DNA of 64,000 bases from Dehalococcoidia bacterium (GTDB lineage: Bacteria > Chloroflexota > Dehalococcoidia > Lucifugimonadales > UBA1123), in the NCBI GenBank assembly GCA_009838465.1, contig VXRN01000023.1, positions 124,001 to 188,000 of the forward strand. Reading direction: 5' to 3'. Below, piece by piece: positions 42,199 through 50,241 of this stretch. The position numbers and the translations under genes are program-made. Below the pieces are notes generated by a model that did no database searches, was not told the DNA's origin, and saw only the letters and a list, made by a program, of their open reading frames with translations. How positions within the stretch are numbered: position 1 is the first letter of the stretch; every line of letters starts with the position of its first letter.

Positions 42199-44022
42199 CT
42201 AGTTCTTGACCCACATCTCTTCAAACAGGAAGTGGGCGAGCGCGGCGTGCGCCTGGACTCCGCCGATATTCGCGCGGTGAGCGATTATGACCGGCGAGTA
42301 GGCCAGATAGAGAACCGGAACGTCTTCTATCAGGATCTCCTGCATTTCCTGGAAGTATGCCTTGCGTTCCTCGAAGTCAGGCGAGGACGCGGCTAGGTCG
42401 AGCAGTTCGTCAAGGCGTGGGTTGTTGTAGAACGACTCGTTCCAGACAGTGCCGCCCCTCAACTGGACGTCTATGGCCGCGTTGGCGGGCCTGCCGCCCC
42501 AGTTGCTGGTCACGAACGGGCAGCACGGATCCATCCACTGCGCCTCCCAATACGGGCCGGCGTCGTGAGTTTCGACCTGCACGTTGATGCCCGCTTCGGC
42601 CACCGACTGCTGGAAGGCGAGCGCGGCTTCCTGCATGAATCCTATGTCGGCGGTGTTCAGGACGATGTCAATGCCGTCAGGATATCCGGCCGCGGCCAGA
42701 TATTCCTGAGCCTTCATTATATCCTGCTTAATGATGGGCTGTTCGTCCCAGTAGTACTGGTCGTTGATTCCGACTGGATGGTCGTTGGCGGGCGAGCCGC
42801 GCCCGAACTGGGCGGCCTGGACGATGAAGTCGCGGTCAACCGCGTACTGCATGGCTTTGCGGAGGTTCTTGTCGGCGAATATCGGGTCTTCGATGCCCTG
42901 GAACTTCGCCCAATTGTCCGTGTCGCCCTGGAGGTGGGAGTAGGCGGTGTGCATATCAATGACGACCACGCCAGCGGAGGGAGTCTCAGCTATCCGAATG
43001 TCCGGATTTCCAGCCAGCGAACCCAGGAAGGCGAGAGGCGGCGTGTAAGCCACATCTATCGCACCGGTCTTGAGCGCCTCGATGCGCGTAAGCTGTTCCG
43101 GCATATAGAAGAAGATGATCTGATCAGCGTAGGGCCTGCCCTCGCGCCAGTAGTCCTCATACTTGTGGAAGACGCTGCGCTCAGTCGGATTGTGTTCTCC
43201 GAGCGTGAATGGGCCGGAGCCGTGTTCTTCGTTCGTGAGCGTCTCGCCCTCGATGCCGTTGGGGACTATGCGGGCGTGGTAGTCGGTCATGTCCCCCAGC
43301 AGGAAGGCGTTGGGCGCGCCCAGGTTCAGGACGACGGTGTTGTCGTCCGGGGTGTCAATCGTGTCTATATAGGAAATCTGGCCCTTGAGGGGCGAAGCGG
43401 AGTCTTCGGCCCTGATGCGGTCCAGCGTGTACTTGATGTCGGCGGATGTGAGAGGGTCGCCATTGTGGAACTTGATTCCCTCGCGCACGCTGAAGGTGTA
43501 CTGGGACAGGTCGTCCGCGGAGGACCATGATTCGACGGCCCATGGGGTGACGTCTCCATTCCACCAGTACATCACGACATTGTCGTAGGTGAGCTCGCCG
43601 TAAGGGGCCTGGCCCGCGGACAGTCCTGCCAGCATCGGGTCGAGGGTTCCCTGGTCAATAACGCCAAACCTTATCGTGCCGCCATAGGCGGGTTCATCGC
43701 CCATCATGTCTGGAACGGCGGTCACCATTACCTCGACTTGCTTCTCGACGACGACGGTCTCGCCAGGCAGTTGCACTTCCTTGACGACTTCCTTTTCGAC
43801 GATGACGGTCTCGCCGGGAACTTCGACTTCCTTGACGACCTCTTCCTTGACGACGATGGTCTCGCCGGGCACCTGGACTTCCTTGATGACTTCCTTCTCG
43901 ACGACGACTTCCTTCTCGATGATCGTCGGCTCTGAGGAAGAGCACCCAATGGCCGCTATCGCGACTATTGACATCAATGCGACTATCAAGACGAACGACC
44001 TCGTCGTAACTCGGCTTAGCAT
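42199..44022 (-). CDS. dipeptide-type ABC transporter, substrate-binding lipoprotein
   Basis: A 607-residue family 5 solute-binding protein. The signal peptide and lipobox end at IAAIGCSSSEP near residue 26. Residues ~30-95 are a repetitive Glu/Lys/Val spacer, with units such as EKEVVKEVQLPGETVVVEK. The binding domain starts AYGGTIRFGVIDQGTLDPML near residue 110 and shows the family YTFSVREGIKFHNGDPLTSA near residue 180. AAAGGAGA precedes the ATG. Element B lies about 180 nt upstream on the same strand. Confidence 0.93.
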   Translation of the reverse strand: MLSRVTTRSFVLIVALMSIVAIAAIGCSSSEPTIIEKEVVVEKEVIKEVQVPGETIVVKEEVVKEVEVPGETVIVEKEVVKEVQLPGETVVVEKQVEVMVTAVPDMMGDEPAYGGTIRFGVIDQGTLDPMLAGLSAGQAPYGELTYDNVVMYWWNGDVTPWAVESWSSADDLSQYTFSVREGIKFHNGDPLTSADIKYTLDRIRAEDSASPLKGQISYIDTIDTPDDNTVVLNLGAPNAFLLGDMTDYHARIVPNGIEGETLTNEEHGSGPFTLGEHNPTERSVFHKYEDYWREGRPYADQIIFFYMPEQLTRIEALKTGAIDVAYTPPLAFLGSLAGNPDIRIAETPSAGVVVIDMHTAYSHLQGDTDNWAKFQGIEDPIFADKNLRKAMQYAVDRDFIVQAAQFGRGSPANDHPVGINDQYYWDEQPIIKQDIMKAQEYLAAAGYPDGIDIVLNTADIGFMQEAALAFQQSVAEAGINVQVETHDAGPYWEAQWMDPCCPFVTSNWGGRPANAAIDVQLRGGTVWNESFYNNPRLDELLDLAASSPDFEERKAYFQEMQEILIEDVPVLYLAYSPVIIAHRANIGGVQAHAALAHFLFEEMWVKN

Positions 44023-44199
44023 ACTTTCTCCTTTCACGATTGGGTACGTGCTTGGTTCTTTTATAAGACAGCGTTCAACAAGTAAGTGAACGCTCGCATT
44101 CAATATACATAAATGGATGGATGCGGTCAATTATGACCGAATTGAGGTCGGGGTCTTTTCGATTTCGGCGACGGAGGTATTGGCGGAATCATATATCGG

Positions 44200-44449
44200 G
44201 ATTTATAAATCAACAGGTGGCAACAGGTGGCTTAACTGGTGAACAACAGGAGGGCAACAGGTGATTAGAACACCAGAGATCCACCTGTTAATCACCTGCG
44301 TTAGCTTTGGAGAGCTTTTTCGCAGACCCCAAATTCCGGTTAGCATAATTTCGCCTTTATGTGTATTGATGTTGAAAGTCATGGGCGGACAGCGCCTCGT
44401 CATTAGCATGACTGTTCGTATTATAGCGTATTTTGGGGTAGAAGTGTAG
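44200..44449 (-). ncRNA. candidate transcribed element B (CACCTG-array family)
   Basis: Read on the minus strand: CTACAC (complement of 44444-44449), 18 nt, TATAAT (44420-44425) and ACGAACA, then a diverged middle with CACATAAAGGCG and AAATTATGCTAACC. The array has CAGGTGATTA pairing with TAATCACCTG (+ strand 44258-44267 and 44289-44298) and AACAGGTGG with CCACCTGTT. Two tandem CAACAGGTGG decamers occupy 44211-44230. TTTATAA closes it. The 635-bp gap 44023-44657 also holds a CCCGCCTTCGCGGG palindrome near 44527-44540 and a terminator at 44590. Confidence 0.5.
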
Positions 44450-44589
44450 AGAATTTGGAAACTCGATGCAGTGTCAGTTTGGTAGGTGGACTAAATCTCG
44501 ACCTGCGCCACCCCCACCCCTGGATACCCGCCTTCGCGGGTATGACGAGAAGAAACGACTCGGACGGGTTTGGAACGGGACTGACGGAA

Positions 44590-44619
44590 ATGGGCGTCCC
44601 CGATGTCGGGGACGCCCAT
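44590..44619 (-). terminator. terminator of the glycine-betaine-type operon
   Basis: ATGGGCGTCCCCGA (44590-44603) and TCGGGGACGCCCAT (44606-44619) are perfectly complementary. TTT follows on the minus strand, about 40 nt past the binding-protein stop. Confidence 0.8.
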
Positions 44620-44657
44620 TGTTCATTCATGCTCTACGTGAGGCTGAAGTGCAGGTG

Positions 44658-45890
44658 CTACTCGTCGGGCCAGCCGTCGGGTATCTTGTTGGAGGAGAGG
44701 GCCGCGTTGATGGAAGCGGCGGCTTCTCCGGTGACCCAGTCGCTCCACATACCCTGGTTGCTGTTGAGCCACCAGAGCGCGGCGTCATGGGTTGTGGCAC
44801 CCTCGTTATCGGCCATCCATGCCGCGACTTCCTTGTACACGCCGATGTTGAAGTCCCATGCGCGGAGCATTTGGACGACGTCCGGCGCCTTGGCCAGTAT
44901 GTCAGGATGCACTGCGATGAGAATGGTAGCGTCCTCATAGGCGCACGCCTTGGTCGTGAACCAGCACTCGTCGGTGTATGCAGGCTCTTCCAGCCGAACC
45001 AGGTCCAGCACCAGGGCGGGATCGTTGGTTCCCCACTGGTAGCCGAGCCAAGGCTCCTGCTTCTCGTAAGCTCCGTACAAGTCGGCGTTGGCGGCAGCGC
45101 CGTCGCCCGGGTTTACAATGTGGACGTGGTCGTCGAGACCGTAGCCCGTAATCTGGGCCGCGTTGACCTCTTCACACGCCCAGCCAATGACGCAGGAAAC
45201 CAGCCTCGCCTTCCCGCCAGTTTCGGCGGTCTCGAAGAGCATCTTGTACTGATCATCCTTCAGGTCATCTACACTGTCGAGGTCAGGATACTGTTGCTGG
45301 AGATATGTCGGTATTACAAAAGCCGACTGCCAGTCCTTGCCCAGGCTTTCTCCAACAGATACGACCTCCCCCATAGACTGCGCTTCCATCCAGGCTTCGT
45401 CCTGGTTTGGCAGCCATATTTCCATGGTCACGTGGGAATCGCCTCGGCGGAGACCCTGGAATAGCGGCAACGTGGAGCCGAAGACCACGTCAGTGGGATA
45501 ACCGTAGCCCTCTTCGACGATGTACTGCGCTATCCGATTTTGGACCTGCGCGCTGGCCCAGTTGAGGTCGCTGAAGACGATGGTCCCCTTGGGACCGGGC
45601 GGCGGAGCTACCTCGACTTCAACCACGATGGGCTTTTCGATCTCGATTACCTTCTGGACTTCTTTCTCAACCACGACGGTTTCGCCGGGCACCATGACTT
45701 CCCTGACGACTTCCTTCTCAACTTCTACTACGACTTCCTTCTCAACCTCCACCACGACTTCCTTGATGATCTCGACGGGGACTTCCTTCTCGACGATAGT
45801 CGGCTCCGAGGAGCAGGCGACGGCCAGAGCCGCTATCACCAGCAGAGCCGCCATCAATACGAGTGGCTTCTTCAGTATTTGAACTTTCAT
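44658..45890 (-). CDS. proX: glycine betaine-type ABC transporter, substrate-binding lipoprotein
   Basis: A 410-residue OpuAC/ProX-type binding protein. The lipobox is ALAVACSSEP near residue 26. Next comes a Glu/Val/Lys-rich spacer to about residue 90 (VEKEVVVEVEKEVVREVMVP). The binding domain begins GTIVFSDLNWASAQVQNRIA, the usual OpuAC opening, and contains VTMEIWLPNQDEAWMEA near residue 150. Trp/Tyr-rich patches such as GYQWGTNDPAL could form the aromatic cage for a quaternary amine. AAAGGAAAT precedes the ATG. It follows proW by about 150 nt, and the spacer holds a dispersed repeat. Confidence 0.9.
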   Translation of the reverse strand: MKVQILKKPLVLMAALLVIAALAVACSSEPTIVEKEVPVEIIKEVVVEVEKEVVVEVEKEVVREVMVPGETVVVEKEVQKVIEIEKPIVVEVEVAPPPGPKGTIVFSDLNWASAQVQNRIAQYIVEEGYGYPTDVVFGSTLPLFQGLRRGDSHVTMEIWLPNQDEAWMEAQSMGEVVSVGESLGKDWQSAFVIPTYLQQQYPDLDSVDDLKDDQYKMLFETAETGGKARLVSCVIGWACEEVNAAQITGYGLDDHVHIVNPGDGAAANADLYGAYEKQEPWLGYQWGTNDPALVLDLVRLEEPAYTDECWFTTKACAYEDATILIAVHPDILAKAPDVVQMLRAWDFNIGVYKEVAAWMADNEGATTHDAALWWLNSNQGMWSDWVTGEAAASINAALSSNKIPDGWPDE

Positions 45891-45990
45891 TGGATTTCCT
45901 TTCGTACTTTGCATTTTGAATCGTTGATGTTTGCTGATGGGACCATCTATTCGTTGTAAGGGGTAGTCATTAAAATTGGTCGTGTTTGCG

Positions 45991-46040
45991 GTTTCACCCC
46001 CATCCTAGCCTTCCCCCGTCAAGGGGGAAGGGACTTCTTC
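45991..46040. repeat. G/C-skewed dispersed repeat, locus 6
   Basis: CACCCCCATCCTAGCCTTCC is followed by CCCGTCAAGGGGGAAGGGAC. It is a variant core like that at 48998-49107 and lies between proW and proX. Confidence 0.65.
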
Positions 46041-46041
46041 G

Positions 46042-47109
46042 TTAGCCCGCGCTCCTCAAGGCTTCCTGCCTGCCGCGCGTCACGGACTGGGTGAGCCTGT
46101 CTATGACGATGGCTAGGAATACGATGGCCAGGCCGGAGATAGCGCCGTTGCCGGGCTGGTTCTTCTGTAGCGCGCGCAGCACGTTGTCGCCGAGTCCGCC
46201 CGCCGCGACCATGCTGGCTATGGTGACCATTGCCAAGGCCATCATAGTGGTCTGGTTGATTCCTGCCATTATGGTGGGCAGCGCCATAGGCACCTGCACC
46301 TTGGTGAGAAGCTGGAACGGGGTCGTTCCGAAGGAGCGCGCCGCTTCCACTGCCTCGGCGGACACCTGCCGTATTCCGAGGTTGGTAAGTCGAATCACCG
46401 GCGGCACGGCGTATATGAGCGTGGCGAATATGCCGGCGGGCTTACCCAGCCCGAAGAACAGTATGCCCGGGAGCAGGTACACGAAGCTGGGCATCGTCTG
46501 CATGGCGTCCAGGATTGGGCGCATGAGGTTGTCGGCGAGGCGATTTCGCGCGCCCAGAACGCCTAGGGGGAGTCCGACCGCTATGGCTATGGCCACGGCG
46601 ACGACCATCAGCGCTATTGTGTCTATCGTGTTATCCCAGAGGCCCATGAAGCCTATGAACAGCAGAGCGACAGTGGTGAAGCCGAACATGCTCCATCGTC
46701 CGACCGCGAAGGACAGCAGGGCCAGGCCCACCACCACGGCGGGCCATGGGATCCACTTCAGAACGTTCTCTATCCACACCAGCGCATAGGTAACTGCGTC
46801 GCTAAGCCCGTTAAACAGCCACGCGCCTTCCCTGGTAATCCAGGAAACGGAGTCGTCAATGGTGTCGCCGGTTACCTCTCGCACGGTCTTGTCGAGCGTT
46901 ATGGTATTGCCACCGGTGGTCTGGATTTCGGAACTGGAAACCTTCGTGGGAAATTCCATGTCTGCGCCCCAGAGGGCGAAGCAGACCAGCGCAACCCCAG
47001 CCATGGCCGCGAGTCCTCCCAGCCAGAGATGGAGAGGGGAAAGCGAATCGAACCCGATGCGGCTGGCGAATTTGCTCGCTTCCAGTCGGGCATCCTCTAA
47101 ACTCGCCAT
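46042..47109 (-). CDS. proW: glycine betaine-type ABC transporter, permease
   Basis: A 355-residue ProW-type permease with extra N-terminal residues: a cytosolic start, one helix (LGGLAAMAGVALVCFALWG) and a ~60-residue external loop before the core. The core has about six helices and the coupling motif EAARSFGTTPFQLLTKVQVP near residue 260. It is followed by the typical GINQTTMMALAMVTIASMVA and GGLGDNVLRALQ. It lies 1 nt after the ATPase gene stop, so the two are coupled. Confidence 0.92.
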   Translation of the reverse strand: MASLEDARLEASKFASRIGFDSLSPLHLWLGGLAAMAGVALVCFALWGADMEFPTKVSSSEIQTTGGNTITLDKTVREVTGDTIDDSVSWITREGAWLFNGLSDAVTYALVWIENVLKWIPWPAVVVGLALLSFAVGRWSMFGFTTVALLFIGFMGLWDNTIDTIALMVVAVAIAIAVGLPLGVLGARNRLADNLMRPILDAMQTMPSFVYLLPGILFFGLGKPAGIFATLIYAVPPVIRLTNLGIRQVSAEAVEAARSFGTTPFQLLTKVQVPMALPTIMAGINQTTMMALAMVTIASMVAAGGLGDNVLRALQKNQPGNGAISGLAIVFLAIVIDRLTQSVTRGRQEALRSAG

Positions 47110-47110
47110 G

Positions 47111-48211
47111 TCAACCTTCTTCCTGAATCTGTTCGGACATACCCGCGAGCAGAGCGCCCCTGTGGATTTCTCCCAGCAGCCGGCCTTCGTCGTCCACGAC
47201 AGCTATCGGGCGTTCCGAGTGTGCCGCCAGCGGGACTATCTCCTCTATGTATGCCTTGGGGCCTACGCTGGCGGGATATTCCTCTCTCTTCAGAGACGGG
47301 GGTCTCATGATCGAATCCGCCTGTATCACCTTCGCCCTGGACACGTCCTGCACGAACTCGGCGACGTAATCGTCCGCAGGGTTGGCCACGATCTCCTGCG
47401 GCTCCCCTTCCTGCGCCACCTCACCATCCCTGAGTATCACTATCTTATCGCCAATCTTGAGCGCCTCGTCCAGGTCGTGGGTAATGAACACGATAGTCTT
47501 GTGGAGATTGGTCTGGAGCGTGATGAGTTCGTCCTGCATCTCGCGCCGTATCAGCGGGTCCAGTCCGCTGAACGGTTCGTCCATGAGCAGCGCGGGCGTG
47601 TTGACGGCCAGCGCGCGCGCGAGTCCAACACGCTGCTGCATTCCGCCGCTCATCTCCCTGGGGTAGTACTCCTCCCATCCTTCCAGTCCGACGGTCCGGA
47701 TGGCTTCGGACGCCGACTTGTAACGCTCGTCCTTGGCCATCCCCCGTATCTCCAGGCCGTAGGATACGTTGTCAATGACGTTGCGGTGTGGAAGAAGTCC
47801 GTAGTGCTGGAAGACCATCGCCACCTTGTTGCGCCGGAACTCTATCAGTTCATCCTGGCTGTATTCCAGGATGTCCTCACCGTCGAAGCTGATCCGCCCC
47901 CTGGTGGACTCGATGAGTCTTATGAGACAACGCACCAGGGTTGACTTGCCGCTGCCGGACAGCCCCATGATGACGAATATCTCCCCCTCCCGCACATTGA
48001 ACGAGACATCGCGCAGTCCGACGACGAGGTCGAGGTCTTCCTGGATTTCGGCCCGGCTGCTGGAAGCGTAGGCCGGACCGAGGGCGCGCTCAGGCCGGTC
48101 TCCGAAGACTTTCCACAGTCCCGCGACCTCTATCTGGTATTTGGAAGGTTCTACGATTCGTAACTCTCCTAGACCGTGGCGCCGGAAACGCCGCCGTTGA
48201 ATATCTTCCAC
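47111..48211 (-). CDS. proV: glycine betaine-type ABC transporter, ATP-binding protein with CBS-like tail
   Basis: A 366-residue ProV/OpuAA ATPase. Walker A is MGLSGSGKSTLVRCLIRL near residue 80, the signature is MSGGMQQRVGLARAL near residue 185 and Walker B is ALLMDEPFSGLDPL. After residue 290 come segments like one CBS domain (PIAVVDDEGRLLGEIHRGAL), which in OpuA senses ionic strength. The GTG at 48211 overlaps the TetR gene by 43 nt, and no good start is seen after that gene's end. The likely substrate is glycine betaine, proline betaine or choline. Confidence 0.9.
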   Translation of the reverse strand: MEDIQRRRFRRHGLGELRIVEPSKYQIEVAGLWKVFGDRPERALGPAYASSSRAEIQEDLDLVVGLRDVSFNVREGEIFVIMGLSGSGKSTLVRCLIRLIESTRGRISFDGEDILEYSQDELIEFRRNKVAMVFQHYGLLPHRNVIDNVSYGLEIRGMAKDERYKSASEAIRTVGLEGWEEYYPREMSGGMQQRVGLARALAVNTPALLMDEPFSGLDPLIRREMQDELITLQTNLHKTIVFITHDLDEALKIGDKIVILRDGEVAQEGEPQEIVANPADDYVAEFVQDVSRAKVIQADSIMRPPSLKREEYPASVGPKAYIEEIVPLAAHSERPIAVVDDEGRLLGEIHRGALLAGMSEQIQEEG

Positions 48212-48771
48212 AACTTCTGGCTGTCGCCAACGGGATACTCTTCGCTGCCGAAGTGGTTCAGCGTGTTGACGGCCTGTATTAGTCCGTAGAACTGGAGGGC
48301 GGCAGCCTTCAGGTCAACGTCCGGGTTGACCTCGCCCTTTTGTACTCCCACCGTCAACTGCGCCTCTATCATCGCCAGGTGCTTGTCTATCGAGGCCTGC
48401 ATCAGCTGTCGCAGCTCGTCGTCCCCGTTCATCAGCACCTCGGCGATGACCAGAAAGGAGACGCCCGTAAGGGTCGAGGGCGCGACATTGTGACGCAAGA
48501 CCTGCTCCAGCCTCTTCAGACCGGAGTTGGGGTCGCCGTCTATGAGGTCAATATGCCTTGTGAGCCTTAGATCTATGTCTTCTATGAGGCCGGCCAGGAT
48601 CTGCTTCTTGCCCCGGAAGTGGCGATATATAGCTCCCTCGCTCACTCCCACGGCGCGGGCTAGGTTGCCGATGGTCAGCGCCTGCATACCGCGCTCGGTC
48701 ACGGCGAGACGGGCGGCGTCAATGATTTCGCGTTTTCTTATGCTGGTGGGACGGCGTACTCTAGTGACCAT
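48169..48771 (-). CDS. TetR-family transcriptional regulator
   Basis: A 200-residue TetR repressor. The helix-turn-helix is typical: REIIDAARLAVTERGMQALT near residue 14, then IGNLARAVGVSEGAIYRHFR near residue 34. The C-terminal ligand domain is unassigned. It lies upstream of and overlaps proV, so it probably controls the transporter, perhaps in response to its substrate; this is inferred from position. I use the ATG at 48771; a GTG at 48786 is in frame. Confidence 0.88.
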   Translation of the reverse strand: MVTRVRRPTSIRKREIIDAARLAVTERGMQALTIGNLARAVGVSEGAIYRHFRGKKQILAGLIEDIDLRLTRHIDLIDGDPNSGLKRLEQVLRHNVAPSTLTGVSFLVIAEVLMNGDDELRQLMQASIDKHLAMIEAQLTVGVQKGEVNPDVDLKAAALQFYGLIQAVNTLNHFGSEEYPVGDSQKLWKIFNGGVSGATV

Positions 48772-48997
48772 TTCCCCAGACCACACAGATTAGGATTGAG
48801 TGCGAATATACTTTAACTACTGGTAAAGGTCAATTGTACGAAAATCGGGCCATGAGTGGTATTATGGAGGGACAAGAGGAAATTGCATAAGGCTCATTAC
48901 CAGTTCATCGGTTCCGTGAGAGTGTAAGGTATCGAACCTAATCACCGTCACGCATCGAGGGCTGATAGGGGTAGGCATTGAACTTGGATTAGCGGAG

Positions 48998-49107
48998 TCA
49001 CCCCCATCCCCGTATCAAGTACGGGGCAGGCTCTAACCTTCCCCCGTTAAGGGGGAAGGGACTCTTGCCTACACTTATGAGCCCATCGAGGGAGAGGGGA
49101 CTTCTGC
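48998..49107. repeat. G/C-skewed dispersed repeat, locus 7
   Basis: CCCCCATCCCCGTATCAAGT, a palindromic CCCCGTATCAAGTACGGGG, CCTTCCCCCGTTAAGGGGGA and GGGAGAGGGGACTTCTGC occur in turn. The rest of the 386-bp gap 48772-49157 shows no gene or clear motif beyond the GGAGG before the next ATG. Confidence 0.7.
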
Positions 49108-49157
49108 AATCGTCTTGGGACAAGGCACGAACATGAGACGGGCGAAAGGAGGTTGAT

Positions 49158-50165
49158 ATGCCTACAAATGTACCTCCGCAATACAGAGAGGCTGAAGATC
49201 GGTACAGGCAGGCTTCGACGATACAGGCCAAAATCGCCTCCCTCCAGGAAATGCTGGCCATCATGCCCAAACACAAGGGCACGGACCACCTGAAGGCGCA
49301 GCTCAGATCCAGGCTGTCGAAGTTGATGGCGGACCTGGAGCAGAGTTCGTCGAAGGGCAAGGGCGGCGGCAGGATAGAACCCTTTTCCATGCCCAAAGAG
49401 GGCGGCGGCCGGGCGACGCTGATCGGGCCGACAAACGTCGGAAAGTCCCTGATGCTGAACAACTCAACGGGAGCGAGGAGCAGGGTGGGCGCGTATGAAC
49501 TCAGCACGATGGAGCCGGTCCCCGGGATGCTGGTATATGAGGACGTGCCGATTCAGCTTGTGGACACTCCCCCGATATCGAACCCTTCTACACAGGGACG
49601 TCTGTACGGCCTTCTGAGGAATACGGACGTGTTCATAATCGTTCTCGACCTGTCCATGGACGCGGAGGGGCAGGCCCGGGAAGTTTTCTCGGCGCTGGAA
49701 GAGTGGGGATTCAGGCTGCTGATCAAAGGAGAGGCTCCTCCCGAAGACAATCACTGGCTGAACAAGCCGACTATCATCGTCGGAAATAAGGCGGACATAC
49801 CGGGCGCCCTCGATCAGTACATGGTTCTGGAAGAGACTCTGGGCGACAAGTATCCGGTGATCATGGCAAGCGCGGAGGAGAATGTCGGATTCGATGAGAT
49901 CGCGTCCGAAGTCTTCGAGGCGCTGAAGGTAATCCGCGTATATACCAAGTCGCCGCGGGTCAAGGTAGAGGATTATGTGCCTACGGAGCCGCTGGTTCTG
50001 CCGATAGGCGCGACCGTCATGGAGGCGGCGCGGGGCGTCCACAAAGACATCAGCCAAGGACTGAAGTATGCCGTGCTCTGGGGGGAGTCCGGCAAGTTCG
50101 ACGGCCAGCACGTAGGTCGGACGCACCAGCTAAGCGACAGGGACATCATAGAGCTGCACACCTGA
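49158..50165 (+). CDS. DRG/Obg-like GTPase with TGS domain
   Basis: A 335-residue GTPase of the OBG-DRG branch. A helical N-terminus (~residues 10-75) leads to a G1 motif GPTNVGKSLML near residue 90. G3 reads LVDTPPI near residue 134, where the usual Gly of DxxG is Pro. G4 is IIVGNKADIP near residue 212 and the G5-like segment is MASAEENVGF. The last ~75 residues are a TGS domain (RVKVEDYVPTEPLVLPIGAT). DRG proteins are ribosome-associated factors in archaea and eukaryotes; bacterial members are little studied. AAAGGAGG precedes the ATG. It stands alone. Confidence 0.83.
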   Translation: MPTNVPPQYREAEDRYRQASTIQAKIASLQEMLAIMPKHKGTDHLKAQLRSRLSKLMADLEQSSSKGKGGGRIEPFSMPKEGGGRATLIGPTNVGKSLMLNNSTGARSRVGAYELSTMEPVPGMLVYEDVPIQLVDTPPISNPSTQGRLYGLLRNTDVFIIVLDLSMDAEGQAREVFSALEEWGFRLLIKGEAPPEDNHWLNKPTIIVGNKADIPGALDQYMVLEETLGDKYPVIMASAEENVGFDEIASEVFEALKVIRVYTKSPRVKVEDYVPTEPLVLPIGATVMEAARGVHKDISQGLKYAVLWGESGKFDGQHVGRTHQLSDRDIIELHT

Positions 50166-50180
50166 GCCTTGGAACGCAAG

Positions 50181-50208
50181 AGGGACGCGCAGAATGGGGC
50201 GCGTCCCT
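50181..50208. terminator. hairpin terminator between convergent genes
   Basis: AGGGACGCGC (50181-50190) pairs with GCGCGTCCCT (50199-50208). It lies between the GTPase gene and the convergent DUF1800 copy 2. Confidence 0.7.
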
Positions 50209-50241
50209 ATGTCCTGATTTACTGTTCTTTCTCTGACGGGC

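Noticed and set aside
42565-43530. Long open frame on the + strand opposite the peptide-type binding-protein gene
   Set aside because: It is the antisense shadow of a gene with clear lipobox and family 5 motifs. Similar shadows occur opposite other strong genes (for example 46859-47944, 53820-54629 and 55001-56050) and encode no recognisable domain.
43700-43935. Regularly spaced DNA repeats resembling a CRISPR-like array
   Set aside because: They encode the Glu/Lys/Val spacer of a lipoprotein in frame. There are no equal-length unique spacers and no cas genes.
31348-44449. Composite transposon bounded by elements A and B
   Set aside because: No transposase, no terminal inverted ends in the usual sense and no target duplication are visible, and each element carries its own promoter-like sequence. 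Kept only as a low-interest hypothesis.
44498-44545. CTGGATACCCGCCTTCGCGGGTATGACG-type palindrome as a possible attachment site
   Set aside because: Palindromes of this kind are common as dispersed intergenic repeats in many bacteria; there is no integrase or direct-repeat partner here.
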